A DNA stretch of 12,062 nucleotides from Candidatus Peribacteria bacterium (lineage in GTDB: Bacteria > Patescibacteriota > Gracilibacteria > UBA1369 > LOWO2-01-FULL-3): the NCBI GenBank assembly GCA_943359415.1, contig CALRHQ010000028.1, positions 1-12,062 of the forward strand. The letters run 5' to 3'. Shown in pieces: positions 7,229 to 12,062 of this stretch. Both the position numbers and the translations under genes were made by a program. Within the stretch, counting starts at the first letter, position 1. Each line of letters opens with the position of its first letter. Below the pieces are notes generated by a model. That model saw only the letters and a program-made list of their open reading frames with translations, was not told the origin of the DNA and searched no databases.

Positions 7229-7951
7229 ATGAAATTTCACATATTCGCAATTATTCTTGTGTGTGTGTTCCTCGTAGGATGTTCTAGTAAAGTGGCTGAG
7301 CAAAGCCCTGCGGAACAGGCCGATGTCGCTAAAGATAAAACCACTACCGCAGAGAAAAAGAAGACTGAGTCAACCAAAGAAGTTGTTAAGGAAGTGACTA
7401 AGAAAAAGGAGATTACCGTAACGAATGTATCAGATAATGATTATGGAAATGATAAAAAAATATACAAAGATGCAAATGGTAAAGTTATTATGGAAGCTCC
7501 AGTAAATAACTCAATGAAAAATGCCATAAGTCCTGATGGTAGATTTTTGGCTTATGTGGACTTTCCTAATGTTATGCTTTTCGATTTGGAATCCGGCAAA
7601 AAGACACAATTGATGTCTGTACTCGACAATACGGATGGTGTCGATTTTTATTGGAGTCCAAATAGTCGCGTTGTTGCAATGACTGTCGTAAATCAAGTAG
7701 ATCCTACGTACGACTCTAGTTCTAATACAAAGATGTATTTGCTGTCACTAAACGAAAAAGGAGAATTAATCGGGAAAGACAGGCATTTATTTAAAATAAG
7801 ATATGAATGTAGTGATTCAGGATGCAATGTTGATTCTGGAGATTTTTATTTTGATGGTACAGATACTATCGTTTATAGAACATGGGAAAGCGATACTCCT
7901 TACGAAGATAAAGGAAAAAATTCTTTGCTAAGAGAATTTTCGTTGAAATAA
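7229..7951 (+). CDS. Putative lipoprotein with TolB-like (PD40) repeats
   Basis: A 240-residue predicted exported lipoprotein of unknown function. The start at ATG 7229 gives a classic type II signal peptide: MKF, a hydrophobic core (HIFAIILVCVF), and lipobox LVGC with Cys18 as the modified residue. A TTG eight codons upstream would spoil the short signal and is rejected. Residues about 20-62 are a low-complexity Lys/Thr/Glu/Val linker, probably a flexible tether. The rest looks like a small beta-propeller-type fragment: ISPDGRFLAYV (100-110) and YWSPNSRVVAM (141-151) are spaced PD40/WD-like motifs of the kind seen in TolB. A later CSDSGCNVDSGD segment has two Cys residues and clustered acidic residues. 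The gene follows murD by 34 bp and may be cotranscribed. It ends 3 bp from the convergent flippase gene. No specific role can be assigned. Confidence 0.75.
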   Translation: MKFHIFAIILVCVFLVGCSSKVAEQSPAEQADVAKDKTTTAEKKKTESTKEVVKEVTKKKEITVTNVSDNDYGNDKKIYKDANGKVIMEAPVNNSMKNAISPDGRFLAYVDFPNVMLFDLESGKKTQLMSVLDNTDGVDFYWSPNSRVVAMTVVNQVDPTYDSSSNTKMYLLSLNEKGELIGKDRHLFKIRYECSDSGCNVDSGDFYFDGTDTIVYRTWESDTPYEDKGKNSLLREFSLK

Positions 7952-7954
7952 TTT

Positions 7955-9478
7955 CTAAGATATTTGTCCCGATTCATGTATTTCCTGTGCCTGTGGTTTG
8001 CCACGGAGCAGCGCAATAATATTTTTGTCGACGACTTTAGTTGCAAAAAGCATAGCGACGTAAATGGCTCCACCGAGCGGAACTATGGCGACGAGGTTCC
8101 AGTTTTGCAAGTATGAATATGAGAATTTTTGACCGAAATAAACAAAAGCGCCCATCACTAATGCGGAGAAAATTATTTTGAAAAGATTTTTGAAATTCAA
8201 TGAAAATGGTAGAGATTTTTTTGCGTATCTGTAATTTAAAATCAGTATGAAAAATTCACTGATAACACTCATTATCGCACAACTTCGGAAGCCTAATTGC
8301 GGGATCAGGATGATGTTTCCAGTGATATTCAAAAGTACGCATGATGCGTTGATATATAAGAGTTTGTACTGTTTGTTTACGGCAATCATGATGAATGCGA
8401 AAAGTACATTTATGAATTGAAATAAAAGTGCGAAAATCAAAATTTGGAATGCTATGTCTGAACCAAAATATCCTTCTGAAACACGACTCAGAAAGTCCGG
8501 AGTGGAAACCGCGAAGACTATTGGGTAAGCCAATATCACTCCTCCTACAACAAGTGGAATAGACATGGCGCAAAGGAAATCGAAAGCGTATTTTATAATT
8601 TCTTTGTATTTTGCTGAATTTTCTTTGATTGCTTTTGTAAGTACAGGAAGCACTGAATTCATGAAATAAAGAGGCAGAATCGAAAATTGTTCCAGCATTT
8701 TTGTAGCAACCCCATAGATTCCAACTTGTTCTTTTGTGCCCATGATTGAGAGCATAATCGGTCCGATATTTAAATAAACTGTGTTTAAAATTAATGCTAA
8801 ACCGTATGGAATAGATCTTGAAAGAACTTGTTTCCAAAAACCAAAATCAAATCTGTATTTTAGTGAAGTGTATTTTTTCACATAATATCTCGTAGTCAAT
8901 TCCATCATTAATGCACCAACGTTTCCAGCGACAAGTAGCATATAGAAGCCCATTTCCTTATCATCCGGAAATCCCCAAATTACGATATAAAGCATAAATG
9001 CCACTGTCATAAATTTCCCAATTACTGTTGCTATTGAGGCTTTATGCATTTTTAATTTTGCCTGAAGAACACTTGTAGTCGTGCCATTCATTATTGTGAG
9101 AATTACTGTGACAGATGCGACCGCAACGCCTAATGAAATTTTCGTGCCTTCATATGCCGGAATCAAAAAAGCTGAAGCTATAGCCACTCCCATAATCAAT
9201 ACAACTAAAATTGTTCTGATAGACAGTATGTTTCCTATAATTTTTGGAATGTCATCTTCGTTTTCCGACATTTCGCGAACGGCTATAGTGAAAAGTCCCA
9301 GATCTGCCGCTATCCCGAAGAATGTCAAAAAGCTATAAATGGCTGTGTATTCACCATATCCTGCGACGGATAAATAGCTTGTTGCGATTTTTACCGATAC
9401 AAGACCCAAAATCGCGACTGCAAATTTTCCGATTATTTGAGCTACTGTATTTGATAATATTTTTAGTGCTGTAGACAT
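7955..9478 (-). CDS. Wzx-type polysaccharide/oligosaccharide flippase
   Basis: A 507-residue multi-spanning membrane protein with about 12-14 predicted helices throughout. It starts LKILSNTVAQIIGKFAVAIL, followed by TSYLSVAGYGEYTAIYSFLTFFGIAADLGL. The Lys-Ile-x-Ala-xx-Leu-xx-x-Gly-Tyr-Gly-x-Tyr pattern and a downstream Asp-Leu-Gly-Leu are typical of the polysaccharide synthase/flippase branch (Wzx, RfbX) of the MOP superfamily. These proteins flip undecaprenyl-linked sugar units across the cytoplasmic membrane for surface polysaccharide or glycoprotein assembly. MurJ, from the same superfamily, is less likely because the N-terminus reads like Wzx and there is no MurJ-like polar cavity pattern that I can recognise. 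The C-terminus is a short cytoplasmic tail. No polymerase or other glycan genes adjoin, so the substrate is unknown; the glycosyltransferase elsewhere in the window could contribute. It is divergent from prfB with only 44 bp between starts. Confidence 0.85.
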   Translation of the reverse strand: MSTALKILSNTVAQIIGKFAVAILGLVSVKIATSYLSVAGYGEYTAIYSFLTFFGIAADLGLFTIAVREMSENEDDIPKIIGNILSIRTILVVLIMGVAIASAFLIPAYEGTKISLGVAVASVTVILTIMNGTTTSVLQAKLKMHKASIATVIGKFMTVAFMLYIVIWGFPDDKEMGFYMLLVAGNVGALMMELTTRYYVKKYTSLKYRFDFGFWKQVLSRSIPYGLALILNTVYLNIGPIMLSIMGTKEQVGIYGVATKMLEQFSILPLYFMNSVLPVLTKAIKENSAKYKEIIKYAFDFLCAMSIPLVVGGVILAYPIVFAVSTPDFLSRVSEGYFGSDIAFQILIFALLFQFINVLFAFIMIAVNKQYKLLYINASCVLLNITGNIILIPQLGFRSCAIMSVISEFFILILNYRYAKKSLPFSLNFKNLFKIIFSALVMGAFVYFGQKFSYSYLQNWNLVAIVPLGGAIYVAMLFATKVVDKNIIALLRGKPQAQEIHESGQIS

Positions 9479-9488
9479 GATCTTTTTT

Positions 9489-9497
9489 TGCTATAAT
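9489..9497 (+). promoter_or_regulatory. Extended -10 promoter of prfB
   Basis: TGCTATAAT at 9489-9497 is a perfect extended -10 element. No good -35 is visible at the expected distance, which is acceptable for an extended -10. Transcription would begin near 9504, giving a leader of only about 19 nt before the ATG at 9523. The ATG at 9496 lies inside the -10 itself and so would not be in the transcript. Confidence 0.65.
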
Positions 9498-9522
9498 GTC
9501 GTTTGTTACTTTAATTTTTTTT

Positions 9523-10611
9523 ATGCATCAAGTAAAGGCAGAACTCGAAGACATTCAGGCGCTTATAAAGCAAGGTCTTGCAAATGTAGACCTTCCGTCA
9601 AAAAAAATAGAACTTGAAAAATTGAATCGTGAGATCTCTCTTCCAAATTTCTGGGATGATCCACAAAAAGCCGCTGAAATAAGTCAAAAAGCAAGTGTGC
9701 TCGGAAAAAATATCGAGACTTGGGAAAAAACTTCTAAAGATGTAGAAGAACTTTTGGCTATGGCTGAAGAAATTTCTGATGAAAGTGATCCGAAGGAAGC
9801 TCAAGAATTTTTGGATATGGTTGAGAATTTCAAGAAGAATTGGAGGATTCTTGAGATCTCTACTTTTTTGGGAGGAAAGTATGATTCAAATAATGCAATT
9901 TTGTCGATTCATGCAGGAACAGGTGGAACTGATGCACAAGATTTTGGCTCGATGCTAATGAGAATGTATTTGAGGTATGCCGAAAGAAGTGGATTTGCTA
10001 CCGAAGTTTTGGATAAATCAGATGGAGATGAAGCCGGTATAAAAAGCTGTACAATTTTGATCAAAGGACAGTTTGCTTATGGCTATTTGAAAGGAGAAAA
10101 TGGAGTTCACAGACTTGTAAGACTTTCTCCTTTTAATTCTAAAAATACACGTGAAACTTCTTTTGTTCTTGTGGAAGTTTTGCCTGAGATTACAGCGTCA
10201 CAGGAAATAAAGATTAATCCTGATGATTTGAGAATTGATGTATATAGATCAAGCGGAGCAGGTGGGCAGAACGTCCAAAAAACCTCTACTGCAGTGAGAA
10301 TAACTCATTTGCCGACGAATACTGTCGTTGCGTGTCAAAATGAAAGAAGCCAATTGCAAAATAAAGAACAAGCAATGAAAATTTTGACAGCGAAATTGGT
10401 TGATCTGATGGAACAAAAACAGGCTAAAGAACTTGGAGATATAAAGGGAGAAAAGGTTGAAATGTCATGGGGACATCAGATAAGATCATATGTGCTACAT
10501 CCATACAAGATGGTGAAAGATCATAGAACTGATTATGAAGAAGGTAATCCTGAGGCAGTTTTGGATGGAGAACTCGATGGATTTATTGAGGCGGAATTGA
10601 AGAAAAAATAA
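9523..10611 (+). CDS. prfB: Peptide chain release factor 2
   Basis: Class I release factor of 362 residues, close to the usual 365. It recognises UGA and UAA stop codons and triggers peptide release on the ribosome. The stop-codon recognition tripeptide of RF2, SPF, is at 202-204 (VRLSPFNSKN), where RF1 would have PxT. The catalytic GGQ is at 247-249 (SSGAGGQNVQKTSTAVRITH). The N-terminal helical domain starts MHQVKAELEDIQALIKQG and continues unbroken through the place where many bacteria carry an in-frame UGA and a programmed +1 frameshift. Here the corresponding region (KQGLANVDLPSKKIELEKLN) is one open frame, so the autoregulatory frameshift is absent. I choose ATG 9523 over the in-frame ATG at 9496 because the latter lies within the -10 box. 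The leader is short and T-rich without a Shine-Dalgarno sequence. Presence of RF2 argues that UGA is a stop in this organism. Confidence 0.95.
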   Translation: MHQVKAELEDIQALIKQGLANVDLPSKKIELEKLNREISLPNFWDDPQKAAEISQKASVLGKNIETWEKTSKDVEELLAMAEEISDESDPKEAQEFLDMVENFKKNWRILEISTFLGGKYDSNNAILSIHAGTGGTDAQDFGSMLMRMYLRYAERSGFATEVLDKSDGDEAGIKSCTILIKGQFAYGYLKGENGVHRLVRLSPFNSKNTRETSFVLVEVLPEITASQEIKINPDDLRIDVYRSSGAGGQNVQKTSTAVRITHLPTNTVVACQNERSQLQNKEQAMKILTAKLVDLMEQKQAKELGDIKGEKVEMSWGHQIRSYVLHPYKMVKDHRTDYEEGNPEAVLDGELDGFIEAELKKK

Positions 10612-10621
10612 GAGAGCAATT

Positions 10622-10721
10622 GTTATTACAAAATACACCTGTGAGCTTAAGCTTCTTTTGTTGATTTCCACTCTTTAGAAAACTTGAACGCAATGCGCTC
10701 ACAGATATATTTTGTAATAAC
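10622..10721. repeat. 100-bp inverted repeat with 25-bp arms
   Basis: Arms 10622-10646 (GTTATTACAAAATA... to CTGTGAGC) and 10697-10721 (GCTCACAG... to TTTTGTAATAAC) are complementary at 23 of 25 positions and enclose 50 nt. The two exceptions are C-A mismatches in plus-strand RNA but G-U pairs in minus-strand RNA, so the minus-strand transcript would form a fully paired 25-bp stem. The loop can add a small internal stem (UUUC/GAAA). There is no T-run directly after the stem, no target-site duplication in the flanks, and no coding content. It could be a structured small RNA, a miniature inverted-repeat element, or a strong transcriptional barrier between prfB and the toxin-antitoxin operon. 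The structure itself is certain and its role is not known. Confidence 0.85.
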
Positions 10722-10802
10722 TACAACTAATATTCTTTTTTAATTCCGCCTTAATAGTTTAGAAAAATTTTAAGTTTTTTTAACGAAAATTTAATCTTGA
10801 AT
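10722..10802. other. AT-rich non-coding spacer upstream of the toxin-antitoxin operon
   Basis: This stretch has no open frame of note. It is strongly A/T-rich with T-runs at 10736-10741 and in the 10760-10782 region (TAAGTTTTTTTAAC). Together with the inverted repeat it makes the largest non-coding segment in the window, about 230-260 bp. The AT tracts may act as promoter upstream elements for the following operon, but no -35 box is convincing. Confidence 0.4.
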
Positions 10803-10820
10803 TGCTATACAGCTTGTATA
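10803..10820 (+). promoter_or_regulatory. Toxin-antitoxin promoter with overlapping palindromic operator
   Basis: TATACA-GCT-TGTATA (10806-10820) is a perfect 6-bp inverted repeat around a 3-bp centre. Its left arm is also the hexamer of an extended -10, TGCTATACA (10803-10811), for the downstream antitoxin gene. Ribbon-helix-helix antitoxins repress their own operons by binding short palindromes at the -10 region, so this is the natural operator candidate. The promoter assignment is weaker because the -35 is not recognisable. The palindrome is seen directly. Confidence 0.55.
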
Positions 10821-10873
10821 TTTACTTTTTAAATGATAATATTATGTCATACGATATCTTAATATTAAATTAT

Positions 10874-11080
10874 ATGAGCATGTTGTCTGTGCCTTTAACC
10901 CCTGAGCTGGAAGATAAAATCAACAGGCTCATAGAAGATGGCGTCGCTCCAAATAAAGCCGAATTGGCAAGAAAGGCTATTGAATTTTTTGCTGAAGAAC
11001 AAGCTATACAGGATGTATTGAGGGCGCAAAACGAGCCTAATTTGAAAGGCAATTTTCGCGATTTACTAAAGAAATTTTAA
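10874..11080 (+). CDS. Ribbon-helix-helix antitoxin of a type II toxin-antitoxin pair
   Basis: A small DNA-binding protein of 68 residues from this start. The N-terminal strand LSVPLTPELEDKI, then helix NRLIEDGVAPNKAELARKAIEFFAEEQA, is the ribbon-helix-helix (CopG/ParD-like) pattern: one beta strand for DNA contact followed by two helices joined by a Gly-containing turn. The C-terminal tail (LRAQNEPNLKGNFRDLLKKF) is probably the toxin-binding part. I start at ATG 10874 because the family strand normally begins within a few residues of the start. ATG 10844 (ten extra residues, MSYDILILNY) and ATG 10880 are alternatives, and none has a Shine-Dalgarno sequence. The stop is one base before the toxin ATG, so the pair is translationally coupled. 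It probably represses the operon through the palindrome at 10806-10820. The exact antitoxin subfamily is not clear. Confidence 0.82.
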   Translation: MSMLSVPLTPELEDKINRLIEDGVAPNKAELARKAIEFFAEEQAIQDVLRAQNEPNLKGNFRDLLKKF

Positions 11081-11081
11081 T

Positions 11082-11342
11082 ATGGTTGAAGTCTATTATA
11101 AGCCTTCTTTTTTTAAAAAATGTAGAAAGCTTCCAGCTGATCTTTTAGATGAAATCGATCAGAAAATTGAACTTTTCAAGGCAAATCCTAATCATCCATT
11201 CCTAAAAACACATAAGCTTAATGGGAAATTTGAAGGACTTTGGAGTTTTTCTGTAAATTATTCTTACAGAATTGTGTTTCAATATTTATCCAAAACTGAA
11301 GTTGTATTGTTTGCTGTTGGTACTCACGAGATATATAAATAG
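11082..11342 (+). CDS. RelE-superfamily toxin (mRNA interferase type)
   Basis: An 86-residue protein with the compact RelE/ParE fold pattern. It has an N-terminal strand VEVYYKPSFFKKCRKL, two helices (PADLLDEIDQKIELFKANP), then HPFLKTHKLNGKFEGLWSFSVNYSYRIVF, and ends VVLFAVGTHEIYK. The Lys-Leu-x-Gly-x-(3)-Gly-x-Trp-Ser-Phe-x-Val-x-(2)-Ser-Tyr-Arg-Ile-Val-Phe core and the terminal Gly-Thr-His are widespread in RelE/YafQ-like toxins that cut mRNA on the ribosome. The conserved Tyr, Arg and C-terminal His are present, so it looks active. ParE-type gyrase poisons share the fold but usually differ in this C-terminal His, so an mRNA interferase is the better guess. It starts one base after the antitoxin stop and forms a two-gene operon located between prfB and def. 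Confidence 0.85.
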   Translation: MVEVYYKPSFFKKCRKLPADLLDEIDQKIELFKANPNHPFLKTHKLNGKFEGLWSFSVNYSYRIVFQYLSKTEVVLFAVGTHEIYK

Positions 11343-11365
11343 GTGGACAATAAGCCTAAAACCTT

Positions 11366-11380
11366 GTACACTGCGTGTGC
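11366..11380 (+). terminator. Small stem-loop after the toxin gene
   Basis: GTACAC-TGC-GTGTGC can fold as a 6-bp stem with one G-U pair and a 3-nt loop, followed by TTTAAATAGCATTTT. It might be a weak terminator or attenuator between the toxin-antitoxin operon and def. The T-run is interrupted, so the call is tentative. The 53-bp gap also holds TGC-TTTAAA, a poor extended -10 that could serve def. Confidence 0.25.
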
Positions 11381-11395
11381 TTTAAATAGCATTTT

Positions 11396-11923
11396 ATGAC
11401 AAAACTGAAAATAGAATTAGGTGTAGATAATCCAATACTTAGGGCGAAATCCAAGCCTGTGAAAAAATTCGATGCCGAACTTCGAAAATTCGTAAAAGAT
11501 ATGAAAGAGACTATGTTTTCGGCTGACGGCCTTGGTATAGCGGCTCCGCAAGTCGGGAAAAATATTCGCGCATTTATCATAGTTATGGATTACAATAAAA
11601 AATCTGAAACAAATATCCCGATGATCAATCCGGAAATTCTTGAAAAAAGTGCGGAAATGGAAGAAGGCGAAGAGGGATGCTTAAGCATTCCCGGGCAATT
11701 TGCAAAAGTTATGAGACATAAAGAAATAACTGTGGAATTTTTTAATATTGATGGTGTCAGACAAATTTTAAATCTTCGTGGACTTAATGCTCGAGTAGTT
11801 CAACATGAAAATGATCATATTGATGGAATACTGTTTATAGATAGACTTGAAGCAGGTGCTGTAATTGAAAAAATTGAGGTTGGATCTAAAAAAAGAAATG
11901 GCGAAGAAGGTAAAAAGATTTAA
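11396..11923 (+). CDS. def: Peptide deformylase
   Basis: A 175-residue metalloenzyme that removes the formyl group from the N-terminal methionine of new proteins, acting at the ribosome exit. All three family motifs are intact: GLGIAAPQ (45-52), EGCLS (93-97, metal ligand Cys95) and QHENDHIDG (136-144, metal ligands His137 and His141 with catalytic Glu138). The length and N-terminus (LGVDNPILRAKSKPVKKFD) fit ordinary bacterial deformylase. The C-terminus ends in a basic/acidic tail (GSKKRNGEEGKKI) of no known role. The ATG at 11396 is preceded by ATAGCATTTT without a Shine-Dalgarno sequence. It lies downstream of the toxin-antitoxin pair and, beyond that, prfB; both flanking genes serve translation. 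Confidence 0.95.
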   Translation: MTKLKIELGVDNPILRAKSKPVKKFDAELRKFVKDMKETMFSADGLGIAAPQVGKNIRAFIIVMDYNKKSETNIPMINPEILEKSAEMEEGEEGCLSIPGQFAKVMRHKEITVEFFNIDGVRQILNLRGLNARVVQHENDHIDGILFIDRLEAGAVIEKIEVGSKKRNGEEGKKI

Positions 11924-11956
11924 GTGAAAAGCTATATTACTTTTACGGTGTTTTTT
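11924..11956 (+). terminator. Possible weak terminator after def
   Basis: GTGAAAAG (11924-11931) can pair with CTTTTAC (11940-11946) as a 7-bp stem with one bulged G. Six T residues at 11951-11956 follow after GGTG. The stem is AU-rich and the T-run is displaced by four bases, so this is only a candidate intrinsic terminator. Confidence 0.28.
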
Positions 11957-12062
11957 GTGATGATTTGGCTTTTCCGAAAACCGGCGGTACAGCCATCATG
12001 TGAAATGCAGCTTTTTCTTCCACTATCATGATTGAGCCATTTATTTGGTGAGACATTAATAT
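11943..12062 (-). CDS. Possible C-terminal tail of an unrecognised minus-strand gene (partial)
   Basis: Reading the minus strand from the right edge, an open frame of 39 codons runs to TAA at 11945-11943. It contains SIMIVEEKAAFHMMAVPPVF and ends GKAKSSQKTP. It would converge on def with a 19-bp gap, which resembles the tight convergent arrangements elsewhere in this window. An ATG sits at codon 3, but the frame is still open at the edge, so its true start is unknown. I do not recognise a family, and 39 open codons can arise by chance. Composition is unremarkable. Confidence 0.25.
   Translation of the reverse strand: MLMSHQINGSIMIVEEKAAFHMMAVPPVFGKAKSSQKTP

Noticed and set aside
8256..8837. 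193-codon open frame on the minus strand inside the flippase gene
   Set aside because: It is a shifted frame of the same strand as the flippase. Its product is Cys/His/Ser/Arg-rich with no family pattern, while the flippase frame is hydrophobic and family-like throughout.
9496..9522. Upstream in-frame ATG for prfB adding MSFVTLIFF
   Set aside because: This ATG is part of the TATAATG -10 element, so transcripts from that promoter would not contain it. The extra residues are hydrophobic and foreign to RF2.
10622..10721. Confident call of a miniature transposable element
   Set aside because: No target-site duplication is visible in the flanks and copy number cannot be known from one window.
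10622..10742. The large hairpin as the intrinsic terminator of prfB
   Set aside because: The nearest plus-strand T-run starts 14 nt after the stem, the stem base is AU-rich and 25 bp long, and the plus-strand stem has two C-A mismatches. It is too far from the usual form.
10802..10843. TTG at 10802 as the antitoxin start
   Set aside because: It would lie in the promoter/operator and add a hydrophobic stretch not seen in ribbon-helix-helix proteins.
11924..12031. Plus-strand 35-codon frame starting GTG right after def
   Set aside because: Hydrophobic start but no ribosome binding site or recognisable family, and it overlaps a possible terminator and the minus-strand frame. Chance is the simpler explanation.
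1..12062. Recoding of UGA as glycine, as in Gracilibacteria or SR1
   Set aside because: All genes are full length with TGA as stop, none needs TGA readthrough to reach a family-typical end, and prfB is present.

Overview
This AT-rich window (roughly one third G+C by eye) holds twelve confident protein-coding genes, one of them only as a 3' tail, plus one doubtful gene tail at the right edge. It looks like a chromosomal segment of a bacterium with the standard stop code. All the large genes are intact with TGA read as stop, and a full-length release factor 2 gene is present. A host in the Candidate Phyla Radiation (Patescibacteria), possibly near Peregrinibacteria, is my best guess. It rests on the low G+C, the near absence of Shine-Dalgarno sequences, the RNase J with a long low-complexity N-terminus and the divergent MurD. 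This is inference; no rRNA or marker tree is available here.

Layout. Positions 2-79 are the C-terminal tail of a protein ending in a cupredoxin-like Cys-x-Met-x-Met copper site. It is followed by a Cu+-exporting P-type ATPase (copA, 106-2457), which makes a copper-handling pair. Facing it on the minus strand is a compact three-gene unit reading RNase J (rnj, 5743-3731), a DedA/VTT membrane protein (3722-3180) and a family 2 glycosyltransferase (3180-2464). The gaps are 8 bp and a 1-nt overlap. A good extended -10 promoter for this unit lies at 5793-5822. MurD (5830-7194) is transcribed divergently from the same 86-bp gap and is followed by a small lipoprotein (7229-7951). A Wzx-type flippase (9478-7955) converges on the lipoprotein. 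prfB (9523-10611) diverges from the flippase, and its extended -10 rules out the upstream ATG.

The segment 10612-10873 is non-coding. It contains a 100-bp inverted repeat with 25-bp arms whose only two arm differences become G-U pairs in minus-strand RNA. It also contains a probable promoter/operator (TATACA-GCT-TGTATA) for a type II toxin-antitoxin pair, made of a ribbon-helix-helix antitoxin and a RelE-superfamily toxin. The pair sits between prfB and def (peptide deformylase, 11396-11923), two genes for translation termination and nascent-chain processing. The last ~140 bp hold a possible weak terminator and perhaps the tail of a minus-strand gene.

Taken together, the segment is mostly housekeeping: copper export, RNA decay, peptidoglycan and surface-glycan functions, translation termination and N-terminal processing. 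It carries one accessory module, the toxin-antitoxin pair. I found no strong evidence for a wholly new multi-gene system. The items most worth a second look are the strand-biased 100-bp hairpin, the antitoxin operator overlapping its own promoter, and the internally duplicated Gln-rich RNase J extension.
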